From Dysosmobacter sp. Marseille-Q4140 (GTDB lineage: Bacteria > Bacillota > Clostridia > Oscillospirales > Oscillospiraceae): DNA of 64,000 nucleotides. Where the stretch lies: NCBI GenBank assembly GCA_018228705.1, contig CP073694.1:3224001-3288000 (forward strand), given 5' to 3'. This document shows, one piece after another, positions 35,862 to 43,809 of this stretch. The notes under the pieces are model-generated. The model ran no database searches and was not told the origin of the DNA. It saw nothing but the letters and a program-made list of their open reading frames with translations. Both the position numbers and the translations under genes were made by a program. Positions within the stretch are counted from its first letter, which is position 1; the number at the start of each line of letters is the position of its first letter.

Positions 35862-36293
35862 ATGGCTTTGTATAGCGATAAAGTGATGGATCATTTCCGC
35901 AATCCCCGGAATGTGGGCGTCATCGAGGATGCCGATGGCGTTGGTGAGGTGGGTAATCCCGTGTGCGGAGATATCATGAGGATCTATCTGAAGATAGCGG
36001 ATCAGATCATTACCGATGTGAAGTTTGAAACCTTCGGCTGCGGAAGCGCCATTGCCTCCAGCTCCATGGCGACGGAGCTGATCAAGGGCAAGCCCCTGTC
36101 CGAAGCCCTCGCGCTGACCAACAGGGCCGTGGCCCAGGCGCTGGACGGGCTTCCGGCGCATAAGATGCACTGCTCGGTGCTGGCGGAGGAGGCCATCAAA
36201 AAGGCGATCCAGGATTATTACGACAAAAGCGGCATCGCCTATGATTCCAGCCTGTTTCCGGACTGTGGGCATTGCGCTCACTGCGGCGGGTGA
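35862..36293 (+). CDS. iscU: Iron-sulfur cluster scaffold protein IscU (NifU N-terminal type)
   Basis: A 143-residue scaffold. The three cluster ligands are present: Cys35 in GNPVCGD, Cys60 in ETFGCGSAIASSS and Cys103 in KMHCSVLAEEA. A C-terminal CGHCAHCGG tail adds three more cysteines in a CxxCxxC arrangement that the basic IscU fold does not need. The second ATG at 35862 (MALYSD) has better spacing from GAGGTG than the one at 35859. The stop overlaps the mnmA GTG. Confidence 0.92.
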   Translation: MALYSDKVMDHFRNPRNVGVIEDADGVGEVGNPVCGDIMRIYLKIADQIITDVKFETFGCGSAIASSSMATELIKGKPLSEALALTNRAVAQALDGLPAHKMHCSVLAEEAIKKAIQDYYDKSGIAYDSSLFPDCGHCAHCGG

Positions 36294-37366
36294 AGGCCCT
36301 GATCGCCATGAGCGGCGGCGTTGACAGCAGCGTCGCCGCTCTGCTGACCAAGCGCATGGGCTATGCGTGCATCGGCTGTACCATGAAGCTGTATGACGCT
36401 CCCGATGACGGCGCTGCGCGGGGGCGGAGCTGCTGTGTGCTGGAGGATGTGGAGGACGCGCGCAGCATCGCCCTGAGAATGGGAATGCCGTATTACGTGT
36501 TCAATTTTAAAGATGCGTTCCGCAGCAGGGTCCTTGAAAAATTCATCAGAAGCTATGAGGCCGGCAGAACGCCAAACCCCTGCGTGGATTGCAACCGGTA
36601 TTTAAAATTCGACCGGCTTTTTGAGCGGGCGCGGGTACTTGGCTGCGACCGGATCGTAACCGGCCACTATGCCCGGATTGCATTCAACGGCAAGGAGTAT
36701 GTGCTGAAAAAAGCACTTGATCCGTCCAAAGACCAGAGCTATTTTCTGTACGCGATGACGCAGGAACAGCTGAGCCGAACGCTCTTTCCGCTGGGAGCGC
36801 TCCGCAAGAGCGAAACGCGGAAAATCGCCAAAGAAGCCGGCTTTGTCAATGCGGACAAGCCGGACAGCCAGGATATTTGCTTTGCCCCGAACGGCGACTA
36901 TGCCCGTGTGATCGAAAGCGATACGGGAAAGCGATGCCCAGAGGGGGTATTCCAAACGACAAGCGGCGAGGTGCTGGGGAGGCACCGCGGAATCATCCGC
37001 TATACCATTGGGCAGCGCAAGGGACTTGGAATTTCCTCCCGGAGGCCGCTTTATGTCTGCGGAATTCAGGCAGAGGACCATACCGTCGTTGTTGGAAACT
37101 GGGAGGAGCTGTTTTCCAGGACCGTGATCCTCTCAGACGTTCACTGGATCTGCGGCAAAACTCCCGATTTCCCCCTTCGCTGCTTTGCCAACATACGCTC
37201 ACGGCAGCAGGAGCAGCCGGTGACGGTCTATCCGCAGGGAGCCGGCGGCGTGCGGATCGTGTTCGACCGGCCCCAGCGGGCCGTCACCCCCGGCCAGGCC
37301 GCGGTTCTGTACGACGGAGAAACGGTCCTGGGCGGCGGTGAGATCCAAAGCGCCGGCGGCACTTGA
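36290..37366 (+). CDS. mnmA: tRNA-specific 2-thiouridylase MnmA
   Basis: A 358-residue enzyme that thiolates the wobble uridine of Lys, Glu and Gln tRNAs. The PP-loop MSGGVDSSVAA is at the N-terminus; catalytic cysteines lie in TPNPCVDCN (near 96) and SQDICFAPNG (near 193); GQRKGLG follows. The GTG at 36290 overlaps the iscU stop (GTGA), which places the core motif at the usual distance from the N-terminus. It consumes sulfur delivered from IscS, explaining its place in this operon. Confidence 0.94.
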   Translation: MKALIAMSGGVDSSVAALLTKRMGYACIGCTMKLYDAPDDGAARGRSCCVLEDVEDARSIALRMGMPYYVFNFKDAFRSRVLEKFIRSYEAGRTPNPCVDCNRYLKFDRLFERARVLGCDRIVTGHYARIAFNGKEYVLKKALDPSKDQSYFLYAMTQEQLSRTLFPLGALRKSETRKIAKEAGFVNADKPDSQDICFAPNGDYARVIESDTGKRCPEGVFQTTSGEVLGRHRGIIRYTIGQRKGLGISSRRPLYVCGIQAEDHTVVVGNWEELFSRTVILSDVHWICGKTPDFPLRCFANIRSRQQEQPVTVYPQGAGGVRIVFDRPQRAVTPGQAAVLYDGETVLGGGEIQSAGGT

Positions 37367-37414
37367 TGCCTTGTGAGCGTTGTGCTATGATGAGATTCAA
37401 AGGGGGAACCTGTC

Positions 37415-37819
37415 ATGCTGGTATCCACAAGAGGACGCTACGCCCTGCGCGTCATGATCGACCTGGCGGAACACGGCGACGGCAAATACATGGCTATGAA
37501 ATCGGTCGCGGAACGGCAGGAGATCTCTCTGAAATATATGGAGAAAATCCTTCGGCTGCTTGTTTCCGCCAATCTGATCGAGGGCGTGCAGGGAAAAGGG
37601 GGCGGTTACCGCCTTACCCGCGCCCCGCAGGATTATCCCATCAATGAGATCCTGCAGCTGACGGAAGGCAGCCTTGCGCCGGTGTCTTGTCTGGAATGCG
37701 GCGCAGAGGCGTGCAAACGCGCCGCGGAATGCCGCACACTTCCCATGTGGACGGAGCTGGGGCAGCTTGTCAACGGGTATTTGGGGAAGATCACGCTGGC
37801 GGATCTGATGAAAAAATGA
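37415..37819 (+). CDS. Rrf2-family transcriptional regulator (IscR/CymR-like)
   Basis: A 134-residue winged-helix repressor. The N-terminus STRGRYALRVMIDLAEH and KYMEKILRLLVSANLIEGVQGKGGGY are Rrf2 signatures. Cys92, Cys95, Cys100 and Cys106 give a cluster-binding set close to that of E. coli IscR. Being last in the cysK-iscS-iscU-mnmA operon, it probably senses Fe-S or cysteine status and represses the operon promoter. A CymR-like function is an alternative. Confidence 0.88.
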   Translation: MLVSTRGRYALRVMIDLAEHGDGKYMAMKSVAERQEISLKYMEKILRLLVSANLIEGVQGKGGGYRLTRAPQDYPINEILQLTEGSLAPVSCLECGAEACKRAAECRTLPMWTELGQLVNGYLGKITLADLMKK

Positions 37820-37863
37820 CTGTGCGGCGTGACACTGCCCGCAGCATTTTCCCTTAAATTCAT

Positions 37864-37899
37864 GCAGCGCGGACAAGCGAGAGCGCTTGTCCGCGCTGC
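37864..37899. terminator. Perfect 16-bp hairpin between convergent genes
   Basis: GCAGCGCGGACAAGCG (37864-37879), loop AGAG and the exact complement (37884-37899). It separates the plus-strand Rrf2 gene from the minus-strand exporter. T-runs are short, so it is likely bidirectional but moderate. Confidence 0.7.
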
Positions 37900-37966
37900 T
37901 GTATCATTTCGCCAAAGAGGGGAAAATTCCTCGCTTTCCAAATCCTGCCCGCTGCGGGCGGACCGC

Positions 37967-38548
37967 TCATGCCAGAAACAGCGACACGGCGCAGTACACC
38001 AGCAGCAGCGCCATCACCGTGTTGACGGGCTTTGCGTGCTGGGAGAACAGCCGGCGGAACACGGAGCCGAAGGCGCACCAGCACAGGCAGAAGAGGTAGC
38101 CGATGAAGGCCAGCAGCAGGGCGAAGCCCACCAGGGGCAAAGGCTCCGTGTGGTAGTAGGGGAGGATGTAGGCCTCCATGGACATGATGCAGTAGATGTA
38201 GATCTTGGGATTGACGAACTGCAGCAGCAGTCCCGCCAGGAAGCCGTCCCGGGAGTGGTCCTCCTCCACGCCGGAGCTGCGGAAGGTCTCCCAGGCCAGA
38301 TACAGCATGTACAGGGCCCCCAGGATCAGCATGGGCAGCTTGATTTTGGGGATCAGGGCCGACAGGGCGCCGCAGAAGGCGGTGCACAGCAGCATCACCG
38401 CGGTGAAGCCCACCCAGATGCCGAAGGTGAAGGGCATGGCGCCCCGGAACCCCTTCCGGCTGCCGTTGGACATGGACATGATGTTGTTGGGGCCCGGCGT
38501 CACGGCGGTGATGACGGCATAGGTCAAAAACGAGAGCCAGGGAAACAT
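37967..38548 (-). CDS. LysE/RhtB-family amino-acid exporter
   Basis: A 193-residue inner-membrane exporter with about six hydrophobic segments. The N-terminal FLTYAVITAVTPGPNNIM motif is the LysE-family signature, followed by GFRGAMPFTFGIWVGF. The start at 38548 is supported by GGGAGGG upstream and by the motif's position; longer readings through the intergenic region are not credible. It is divergently transcribed from a cupin-XRE regulator that probably controls it. Confidence 0.9.
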   Translation of the reverse strand: MFPWLSFLTYAVITAVTPGPNNIMSMSNGSRKGFRGAMPFTFGIWVGFTAVMLLCTAFCGALSALIPKIKLPMLILGALYMLYLAWETFRSSGVEEDHSRDGFLAGLLLQFVNPKIYIYCIMSMEAYILPYYHTEPLPLVGFALLLAFIGYLFCLCWCAFGSVFRRLFSQHAKPVNTVMALLLVYCAVSLFLA

Positions 38549-38570
38549 ATTTGACAAGCCCTCCCTCTGA

Positions 38571-38643
38571 ATGATATGATACTGATATGATCGTACAATA
38601 TCTTGGATTTCCTTTATATTGTATGAGCAATCCGATATATTGT
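38571..38643. promoter_or_regulatory. Divergent control region with three ATATTGT half-sites 21 bp apart
   Basis: ACAATAT (38595-38601, inverted) and ATATTGT (38616-38622 and 38637-38643) are spaced exactly 21 bases apart. On the minus strand TTGTAC (38598-38593), 16 bases and TATCAT (38576-38571) make a promoter for the exporter, with the inverted half-site over its -35. A plus-strand promoter for the regulator is less clear. Confidence 0.6.
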
Positions 38644-38657
38644 CAAGAGGGAATGCT

Positions 38658-39215
38658 ATGGATATTACGAACGTGGTGGCGGGCAACGCCCGGCGGATCC
38701 GGGAGGAGAAGAAGCTGACGCTGGACGCGGCGGCGGCGGCCACCGGCGTGTCCCGCAGCATGCTGGCCCAGATCGAGAAGGGAGAGGTGAACCCCACCAT
38801 CTCCGTGCTGTGGAAGATGGCCAACGGCTACAAGGTCTCCTTCACGTCGCTGGTGGAGTCCCGGAGGAGCGGGGTGTCCGTGCTGCGGCAGGGGGAGACG
38901 GCGCCCCTGGCCGAGGACGATGGGCGGTATCTGAACTACCCGCTGTTCGCCTTTGATGAGCAGAAGCTCTTCGAGACCTACCGCATCGTGATCCTGCCCG
39001 GCGGCGCCCTGTCCGCCCAGCCCCACCTGGCCGGGTCGGAGGAGTATGTCACCGTCTTTGCGGGCCGGGCGGAGATCACCGTGGACGGCCGCAGCTTTGC
39101 GCTGGAAAAGGGGGACTCCATCCACTTCCTGGCCGACGCGCCCCACGCCTACCGCAACCCGGGGCAGGAGACCGCGGAGCTGAGCATGCTGATCTACTAT
39201 GGAAGGGCCACCTGA
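38658..39215 (+). CDS. XRE-family regulator with C-terminal cupin domain
   Basis: A 185-residue regulator. The HTH (LDAAAAATGVSRSMLAQIEKGEVNPTISVLWKMA, shown in part: GVSRSMLAQIEKGE) lies at residues 10-60. A cupin beta-barrel spans ~105-180 with the motif EEYVTVFAGRAEI, which normally binds a small effector. The start at 38658 follows GAGGGAATGCT. Regulators of this type often control an adjacent exporter, here LysE. Confidence 0.9.
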   Translation: MDITNVVAGNARRIREEKKLTLDAAAAATGVSRSMLAQIEKGEVNPTISVLWKMANGYKVSFTSLVESRRSGVSVLRQGETAPLAEDDGRYLNYPLFAFDEQKLFETYRIVILPGGALSAQPHLAGSEEYVTVFAGRAEITVDGRSFALEKGDSIHFLADAPHAYRNPGQETAELSMLIYYGRAT

Positions 39216-39224
39216 GCGGACGAA

Positions 39225-39255
39225 CGGAGGGGGACCCAATTTGGGTCCCCCTCCG
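39225..39255. terminator. Palindromic hairpin after the cupin regulator
   Basis: CGGAGGGGGACCCAA (39225-39239) and its complement (39241-39255) form a 15-bp stem between convergent genes. No strong T-run is present. Confidence 0.6.
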
Positions 39256-39278
39256 TGTATCCTCCGGCTTGGGAGTAT

Positions 39279-39497
39279 TTACAATCCGGCATCCCGCTGC
39301 GCTTCCAGCACTCTTCGGGCGAAGGCCTCCATGGAGCAGTCCTCCACGGTTTCGCCGGGCCGGAGTACCAGGTCGAAAAAGCAGGTGGGGATCTCGCGCT
39401 TGCGCAGCTCCTTCTCGATGCACAGGGAGCAGCCCTGGTCATGGTTGGAAGGGTGGCAGCGGCAGGCGGTGTTGCGGCAGGGGCAGAAGTGGTCCAT
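39279..39497 (-). CDS. Small cysteine-rich protein (DUF6485-like)
   Basis: A 72-residue protein with seven cysteines, mostly in CPCRNTACRCHP and GCSLCIEKEL near the N-terminus, suggesting metal binding. The C-terminal half is a short acidic/hydrophobic domain. AAAGGAGG precedes the ATG at 39497. It resembles small clostridial proteins annotated DUF6485; the match is from memory. Function unknown. Confidence 0.7.
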   Translation of the reverse strand: MDHFCPCRNTACRCHPSNHDQGCSLCIEKELRKREIPTCFFDLVLRPGETVEDCSMEAFARRVLEAQRDAGL

Positions 39498-39527
39498 GAC
39501 AGCCTCCTTTACGAACGTGGGAAAAAA

Positions 39528-39555
39528 GAGATCCCGGACCGAAGTCCGGGATCTT
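39528..39555 (-). terminator. Rho-independent terminator after rpmB
   Basis: AGATCCCGGAC (39529-39539), loop CGAA and its complement (39544-39554). On the minus strand the stem is followed by a run of six T, placing it directly after rpmB. Confidence 0.88.
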
Positions 39556-39567
39556 TGTTTGTCCAAG

Positions 39568-39756
39568 TCAGATCGCTCTGGTGACTTTGCCGGAACGCAT
39601 ACACCGGGTACAAACATACACATGGCGGGGAGAACCGTTGACGATCGCCTTCACACGCTTGACGTTGGGCTTCCATGTACGGTTGGAACGCCGATGAGAG
39701 TGGGAGACCTTGATGCCAAAGGTAACGCCCTTGTCGCAGAACTCGCACTTAGCCAT
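39568..39756 (-). CDS. rpmB: 50S ribosomal protein L28
   Basis: A 62-residue large-subunit protein. CEFCDKG near the N-terminus and CTRCMRSGKV near the C-terminus form the zinc ribbon of the cysteine-containing L28 form, flanking KVSHSHRRSNRTWKPN. AAGGAGGT precedes the ATG at 39756. It has its own promoter and terminator. Confidence 0.96.
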   Translation of the reverse strand: MAKCEFCDKGVTFGIKVSHSHRRSNRTWKPNVKRVKAIVNGSPRHVYVCTRCMRSGKVTRAI

Positions 39757-39811
39757 CCGTTGCACCTCCTTGCTGTTGCGTACTTCCATACCTTTTTTAG
39801 GCACAGCTAAT

Positions 39812-39840
39812 ATCATACCAGAAAACTTTCTGAAATGCAA
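39812..39840 (-). promoter_or_regulatory. Promoter of rpmB
   Basis: On the minus strand TTGCAT (39840-39835), a 17-base spacer and TATGAT (39817-39812) lie about 55 bases before the L28 start. Confidence 0.7.
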
Positions 39841-39907
39841 GCAAAAATTTCAAAAAATCCAAAGGTTTTTTCCGGGGCTCCTCCGGGCCCGCCGAAGGGG
39901 CTGGGTG

Positions 39908-39936
39908 TTGCGAAAACGGGCAAAGTAAGATATAAT
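39908..39936 (+). promoter_or_regulatory. Promoter of hprK
   Basis: TTGCGA (39908-39913), exactly 17 bases and a perfect TATAAT (39931-39936), about 85 bases upstream of hprK. It is back-to-back with the rpmB promoter. Confidence 0.75.
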
Positions 39937-40022
39937 AAACACAGTATAGCGCCGCTTCAAAAAGAGGCGGCAGAGTGGGCGCGCCGGAGTGTGCGGCGGC
40001 CGGAAAGGGAATGGAAAAGGCT

Positions 40023-40958
40023 ATGCAGGAACGCGGACTGAAGATGTCGGAATTTGTGGCTCAATTCAATCTGGAGGTGCTGAACAAGGGCACCGATTTT
40101 GACACCATGCTGTTGACCATCACGGATGTGAACCGCCCCGGCCTCCAGTTCCACGACTTTTACGACTATTTTGACCCCCGCCGCCTCCAGGTGGTGGGCA
40201 AGGCGGAGATCACCTATCTGAAGGGGCTGACGGAGCAGCGGCGGCGCAAGTGCTTTGACGACCTCTTTCTCTATGATATCCCGGCCCTGGTGATCTCCCG
40301 GGGGCTGGACTGCTTCCCGGAGTGCCTGGACAGCGCCAGGGAGCACGGCCGGACCCTGCTGCGGACGGAGGACACCACCGTGGAGTTCACCAGCCGCACC
40401 ATCGAGTTTCTGAACCGGTATCTGGCTCCCTGCGTCACCCGCCACGGCGTGCTGCTGGACATCTCCGGCGAGGGCGTCATGATCACCGGCGACTCCGGCA
40501 TCGGCAAGAGCGAGTCCGCCATCGAGCTGATTATGCGGGGCCACCGGCTGGTGGCCGACGACGCGGTGGAGATCCGCCGCATCTCCAACCAGCTCATCGG
40601 CACCGCGCCGGAGGTGATCCGCCACTACATCGAGCTGCGGGGCATCGGCGTCATCGACGTGCGCCAGCTCTTCGGCATGAGCGCCATCCGCGCTGAGTCC
40701 CAGATCAACCTGGTGGTCCAGTTCGAGCAGTGGGACAACACGAAGTTCTACGACCGGCTGGGCATCGAGGACCACTACATCGATATCCTGGATATCCAGG
40801 TGCCCTGTGTCACCATCCCTGTGCGGCCGGGCCGGAACCTGGCCAGCATCGTGGAGGTGGCGGCCATGAACAACCGCCACCGGCGGTACGGCTACAACGC
40901 CGCCCAGGAGCTGGCCCAGCGGGTGGACCTGCGGGCCGAGGGCAAGACCAAGGGCTGA
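40023..40958 (+). CDS. hprK: HPr kinase/phosphorylase
   Basis: A 311-residue sensor that phosphorylates or dephosphorylates HPr at Ser46 in response to glycolytic intermediates, driving carbon catabolite repression. Walker A GDSGIGKSESA lies near residue 155, the catalytic His in the CVTRHGVLLD region, and the HprK signature in ELRGIGVIDVRQLFG. Starts at 40011, 40023 and 40044 are in frame; 40023 has GGAAAAGG at a suitable distance but is not certain. It heads hprK-ROK-murB-rapZ-yvcK-whiA. Confidence 0.93.
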   Translation: MQERGLKMSEFVAQFNLEVLNKGTDFDTMLLTITDVNRPGLQFHDFYDYFDPRRLQVVGKAEITYLKGLTEQRRRKCFDDLFLYDIPALVISRGLDCFPECLDSAREHGRTLLRTEDTTVEFTSRTIEFLNRYLAPCVTRHGVLLDISGEGVMITGDSGIGKSESAIELIMRGHRLVADDAVEIRRISNQLIGTAPEVIRHYIELRGIGVIDVRQLFGMSAIRAESQINLVVQFEQWDNTKFYDRLGIEDHYIDILDIQVPCVTIPVRPGRNLASIVEVAAMNNRHRRYGYNAAQELAQRVDLRAEGKTKG

Positions 40959-40974
40959 ACGGAGGAACGAGGAG

Positions 40975-41910
40975 ATGTTTGTTGGCATTGACGTGGGCGG
41001 CACCAACCTCAAGGCCGGCCTTGTGGACGGCGAGGGCCGCCTGCTGGCGGCGGCCCGGCGCCCGCTGCACTTTTCCGGTGCGGAGGCCTTCGCCGCGGAT
41101 CTTGCGGAGCTGGCCCTCCAGGCGGTGCGACAGGGCGGCGCGGCGCCGGAGGACCTGGAGTCCGTGGGCATCGGCCTGCCCGGCGCCGTGGACGGCGGCG
41201 AGGTGGTGTACACCGTCAATATCCCTTTGAAGCACGTGCCGCTGGAGCGGCTGTTCCGGCAGCATCTGGATATTCCCGTGTACCTGGGCAACGACGCCGA
41301 CTGCGCCGCCGTGGGCGAGTTCTTCTGCGGCGCGGGCCGGGGCTGCCGGGACTTTGTGGTGGTGACCCTGGGCACCGGCATCGGCGCCGGGATCATCCTG
41401 AACGGCCGCCTTCAGGGCGGCGCCGCCTCCAGCGAGGCGGGCCACATGGCGATCATGCAGGGAGGCGAGCTGTGCAACTGCGGCCGCCGGGGCTGCTGGG
41501 AGCGGTACGCCTCCGCCACGGCCCTGATCGCCCAGACCCGGGCCGCCATGGAGGCCCACCCGGAGAGCGGCCTCCACGCCGCGGCGGAGGCCCTGGGGGC
41601 CGTGGACGGCCGCACCGCCTTCCAGGCGGCTCTGGCCGGGGACGAGACGGCCCTGGCGGTGTGCCGGCAGTATGTGGAGTACCTGGCCGGCGGCACCACC
41701 AGCCTCATCAACATCCTGCGGCCGGAGGCGGTGGCCATCGGCGGCGGTGTGGCGGCTGCGCCGGAGCAGCTGCTGCTGGAGCCCCTGCGCCGCATCGTGG
41801 AGCAGGAGGCCTACGCCCGCCACGGCGGCCGGGTCACCCGGGTGGTCCGGGCGGAACTGGGCAACGACGCCGGCATCATCGGCGCGGCGTTTTTGGAAAA
41901 GGTCCTGTGA
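40975..41910 (+). CDS. ROK-family sugar kinase (probable glucokinase)
   Basis: A 311-residue ROK kinase. The ATP-binding motif GIDVGGTNLKAG opens the protein, LGNDADCAAVGE contains the catalytic Asp near 104, TLGTGIGAGI follows, and the zinc site CNCGRRGCWE lies near 165. Glucokinase is the likeliest activity, but fructose or N-acetylmannosamine kinases share these motifs. Its place 16 bases after hprK links it to sugar control. Confidence 0.88.
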   Translation: MFVGIDVGGTNLKAGLVDGEGRLLAAARRPLHFSGAEAFAADLAELALQAVRQGGAAPEDLESVGIGLPGAVDGGEVVYTVNIPLKHVPLERLFRQHLDIPVYLGNDADCAAVGEFFCGAGRGCRDFVVVTLGTGIGAGIILNGRLQGGAASSEAGHMAIMQGGELCNCGRRGCWERYASATALIAQTRAAMEAHPESGLHAAAEALGAVDGRTAFQAALAGDETALAVCRQYVEYLAGGTTSLINILRPEAVAIGGGVAAAPEQLLLEPLRRIVEQEAYARHGGRVTRVVRAELGNDAGIIGAAFLEKVL

Positions 41911-41923
41911 GAACAAGATCGAG

Positions 41924-41945
41924 CCGCCGGCCTTCGGGCCGGCGG
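41924..41945 (+). other. UUCG-capped 9-bp hairpin between the ROK kinase and murB
   Basis: CCGCCGGCC, TTCG, GGCCGGCGG form a very stable hairpin 14 bases after the kinase stop. There is no T-run, so it is more likely an mRNA-stabilising or processing structure than a terminator. Confidence 0.6.
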
Positions 41946-41982
41946 GATTCGTTGAGCGCCCGGAGGCGCGGAGGGAGACGCT

Positions 41983-42903
41983 ATGGATTGGTGGACTGGA
42001 TTTGACAAGAAGATGGCGGACTATCTGCCGGACCTGAAGATCGCGGAGGAGGAGCCCATGAGCCGGCACACCTCCTTCCGCATCGGCGGGCCCGCCCGGC
42101 GGATGGCGTTTCCAACGTCGGGGGCCCAGCTGGTGCTGCTGATGAGCTTTGCGGCCGAGTGCGGGTCAAGGCCCCTGGTCGTCGGCCGGGGCACCAACCT
42201 CCTCTGCCCGGACGAGGGCCTGGACCGGCTGGTGGTGGAGACCTCCGGCCTTTCCCGGCTGGAGCTGGGGGAGGAGCCGGACACGATCCTGGCCGAGAGC
42301 GGCGTGTCCCTGGCCCGGCTGGGGGAGTTCGCCTGCCAGCAGGGCCTGACGGGCCTGGAATTCGCCCACGGCATCCCTGGCAGCGTGGGCGGCGGCGTGT
42401 GCATGAACGCCGGGGCCTATGACGGAGAGATGAAGCAGGTGGTCTCCGGTGTTTCGGTGCTGTTCCCGGAGGAGGGGGTCAAATTCCTCTCCGGGGAGGA
42501 GATGGCCTTCGGCTACCGCCGCAGCCTCCTCACCGACCATCCCGAGGCGGTGGTGCTCCACGCGGTGTTCCGCCTGACGCCGGGGGACGGCGAGGCCATC
42601 CGGCAGAAGATGCGGACGCTGATGGACCGCCGCCGGGCCAGCCAGCCCCTGGAACTGCCCAGCGCCGGCAGCACCTTCAAGCGGCCCCAGGGTCATTTCG
42701 CCGGGACGCTGATCGACCAGTGCGGCCTCAAGGGCCTCACCGTGGGCGGCGCCCAGGTCAGCGAGAAGCACGCGGGCTTCGTGGTCAACCGGGGCGGCGC
42801 CACCTGCGCCGACGTGGAGGCCCTGATCGCCGAGATCCAGAGACGGGTCCTGGACCGGACCGGCGTGGCCCTGGAGCCGGAAGTGAAGATCATCCGGAAC
42901 TGA
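41983..42903 (+). CDS. murB: UDP-N-acetylenolpyruvoylglucosamine reductase
   Basis: A 306-residue FAD enzyme of peptidoglycan precursor synthesis. TSFRIGGPAR near residue 27, VGRGTNLLCPD near 67, the GIPGSVGGGVCMNAGAY loop near 128 and the catalytic Ser region PSAGSTFKRP near 225 are typical of the type found in Gram-positives. GAGGGAG precedes the ATG. Confidence 0.95.
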   Translation: MDWWTGFDKKMADYLPDLKIAEEEPMSRHTSFRIGGPARRMAFPTSGAQLVLLMSFAAECGSRPLVVGRGTNLLCPDEGLDRLVVETSGLSRLELGEEPDTILAESGVSLARLGEFACQQGLTGLEFAHGIPGSVGGGVCMNAGAYDGEMKQVVSGVSVLFPEEGVKFLSGEEMAFGYRRSLLTDHPEAVVLHAVFRLTPGDGEAIRQKMRTLMDRRRASQPLELPSAGSTFKRPQGHFAGTLIDQCGLKGLTVGGAQVSEKHAGFVVNRGGATCADVEALIAEIQRRVLDRTGVALEPEVKIIRN

Positions 42904-42935
42904 GCGTTCCGGCGAACCATCAGGAGGTGGATACT

Positions 42936-43796
42936 GTGGAAATCCTCATCATCTCCGGCCTCTCCGGCGGGGGAAAGAGCAAGGCGGCCTCCTTTCTGGA
43001 GGATATGGGCTTTTACATCGTGGACAATATGCCCGCCGCCATGATTTTGAAATTTGCGGAGTTCTGCGCCGGGGTCAGCGGCCGGTACGACCGGGTGGCC
43101 CTGGTGTACGACGTGCGCACCGCCAGCTCCTTCACGGAGCTGTTCGACGTGCTGGATAAGCTCAAATCCATGGGCCTTTGCCGGATGCTGTTCCTGGAGG
43201 CGGCGCCGGAGACCATCATCAAGCGCTACAAGGAGACCCGCCGCCGCCATCCCCTGCGGGGGGAGACGGACTCTCTGGAGGAGGCGGTCCGCCGGGAGCG
43301 GGAGATGATGCAGCCGGTGAAGGAGCGGGCGGACTATGTGATCGACACCTCCCGCACCTCCACCGCCCAGCTGCGGGGCGAGCTGCTGCGGCTGTTCGGC
43401 CAGGGGGAGGAGCGGGGCGCCATGACCGTCAACGTCACCTCCTTCGGCTTCAAGTACGGCCTGCCCCTGGAGGCGGACCTGGTGCTGGATGTGCGGTTCA
43501 TGCCAAACCCCTTCTACATTCAGGACCTGCGGCCCAAGACCGGGCTGGACAAGGCGGTGGCGGACTATGTGTTCAGCTTCCAGCAGACCCGGGACTTCAT
43601 GAAGAAGCTGGAGGATCTTCTCTCCTTCACATTGCCCCTGTACGCCGAGGAGGGCAAGACCTCCCTGACCATCGCCGTAGGCTGCACCGGCGGCCACCAC
43701 CGCTCCGTGGCGGTGACCCACGCCCTGACGGACTTCATCCGCCAGCAGGGCTATTCTGTGACGGAAAACCACCGGGACATGTCCCGCAGCAGCTGA
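42936..43796 (+). CDS. rapZ: RNase adapter/nucleotide-binding protein RapZ (YvcJ)
   Basis: A 286-residue protein. The N-terminal Walker A ISGLSGGGKSKAA is followed by the YvcJ signatures FYIVDNMPA and ASFTELFD-type RTASSFTEL, and the C-terminal GCTGGHHRSVA. In Bacillus it is a GTP/ATP-binding protein affecting competence; in E. coli it directs RNase E to GlmZ. The GTG at 42936 follows CAGGAGGT. It is next to yvcK, the conserved order. Confidence 0.94.
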   Translation: MEILIISGLSGGGKSKAASFLEDMGFYIVDNMPAAMILKFAEFCAGVSGRYDRVALVYDVRTASSFTELFDVLDKLKSMGLCRMLFLEAAPETIIKRYKETRRRHPLRGETDSLEEAVRREREMMQPVKERADYVIDTSRTSTAQLRGELLRLFGQGEERGAMTVNVTSFGFKYGLPLEADLVLDVRFMPNPFYIQDLRPKTGLDKAVADYVFSFQQTRDFMKKLEDLLSFTLPLYAEEGKTSLTIAVGCTGGHHRSVAVTHALTDFIRQQGYSVTENHRDMSRSS

Positions 43797-43809
43797 GAGA
43801 GAGGTGCCC

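Noticed and set aside
41924..41945. A terminator between the ROK kinase and murB
   Set aside because: The hairpin is strong but no T-run follows, and the downstream genes continue in the same direction with short gaps.
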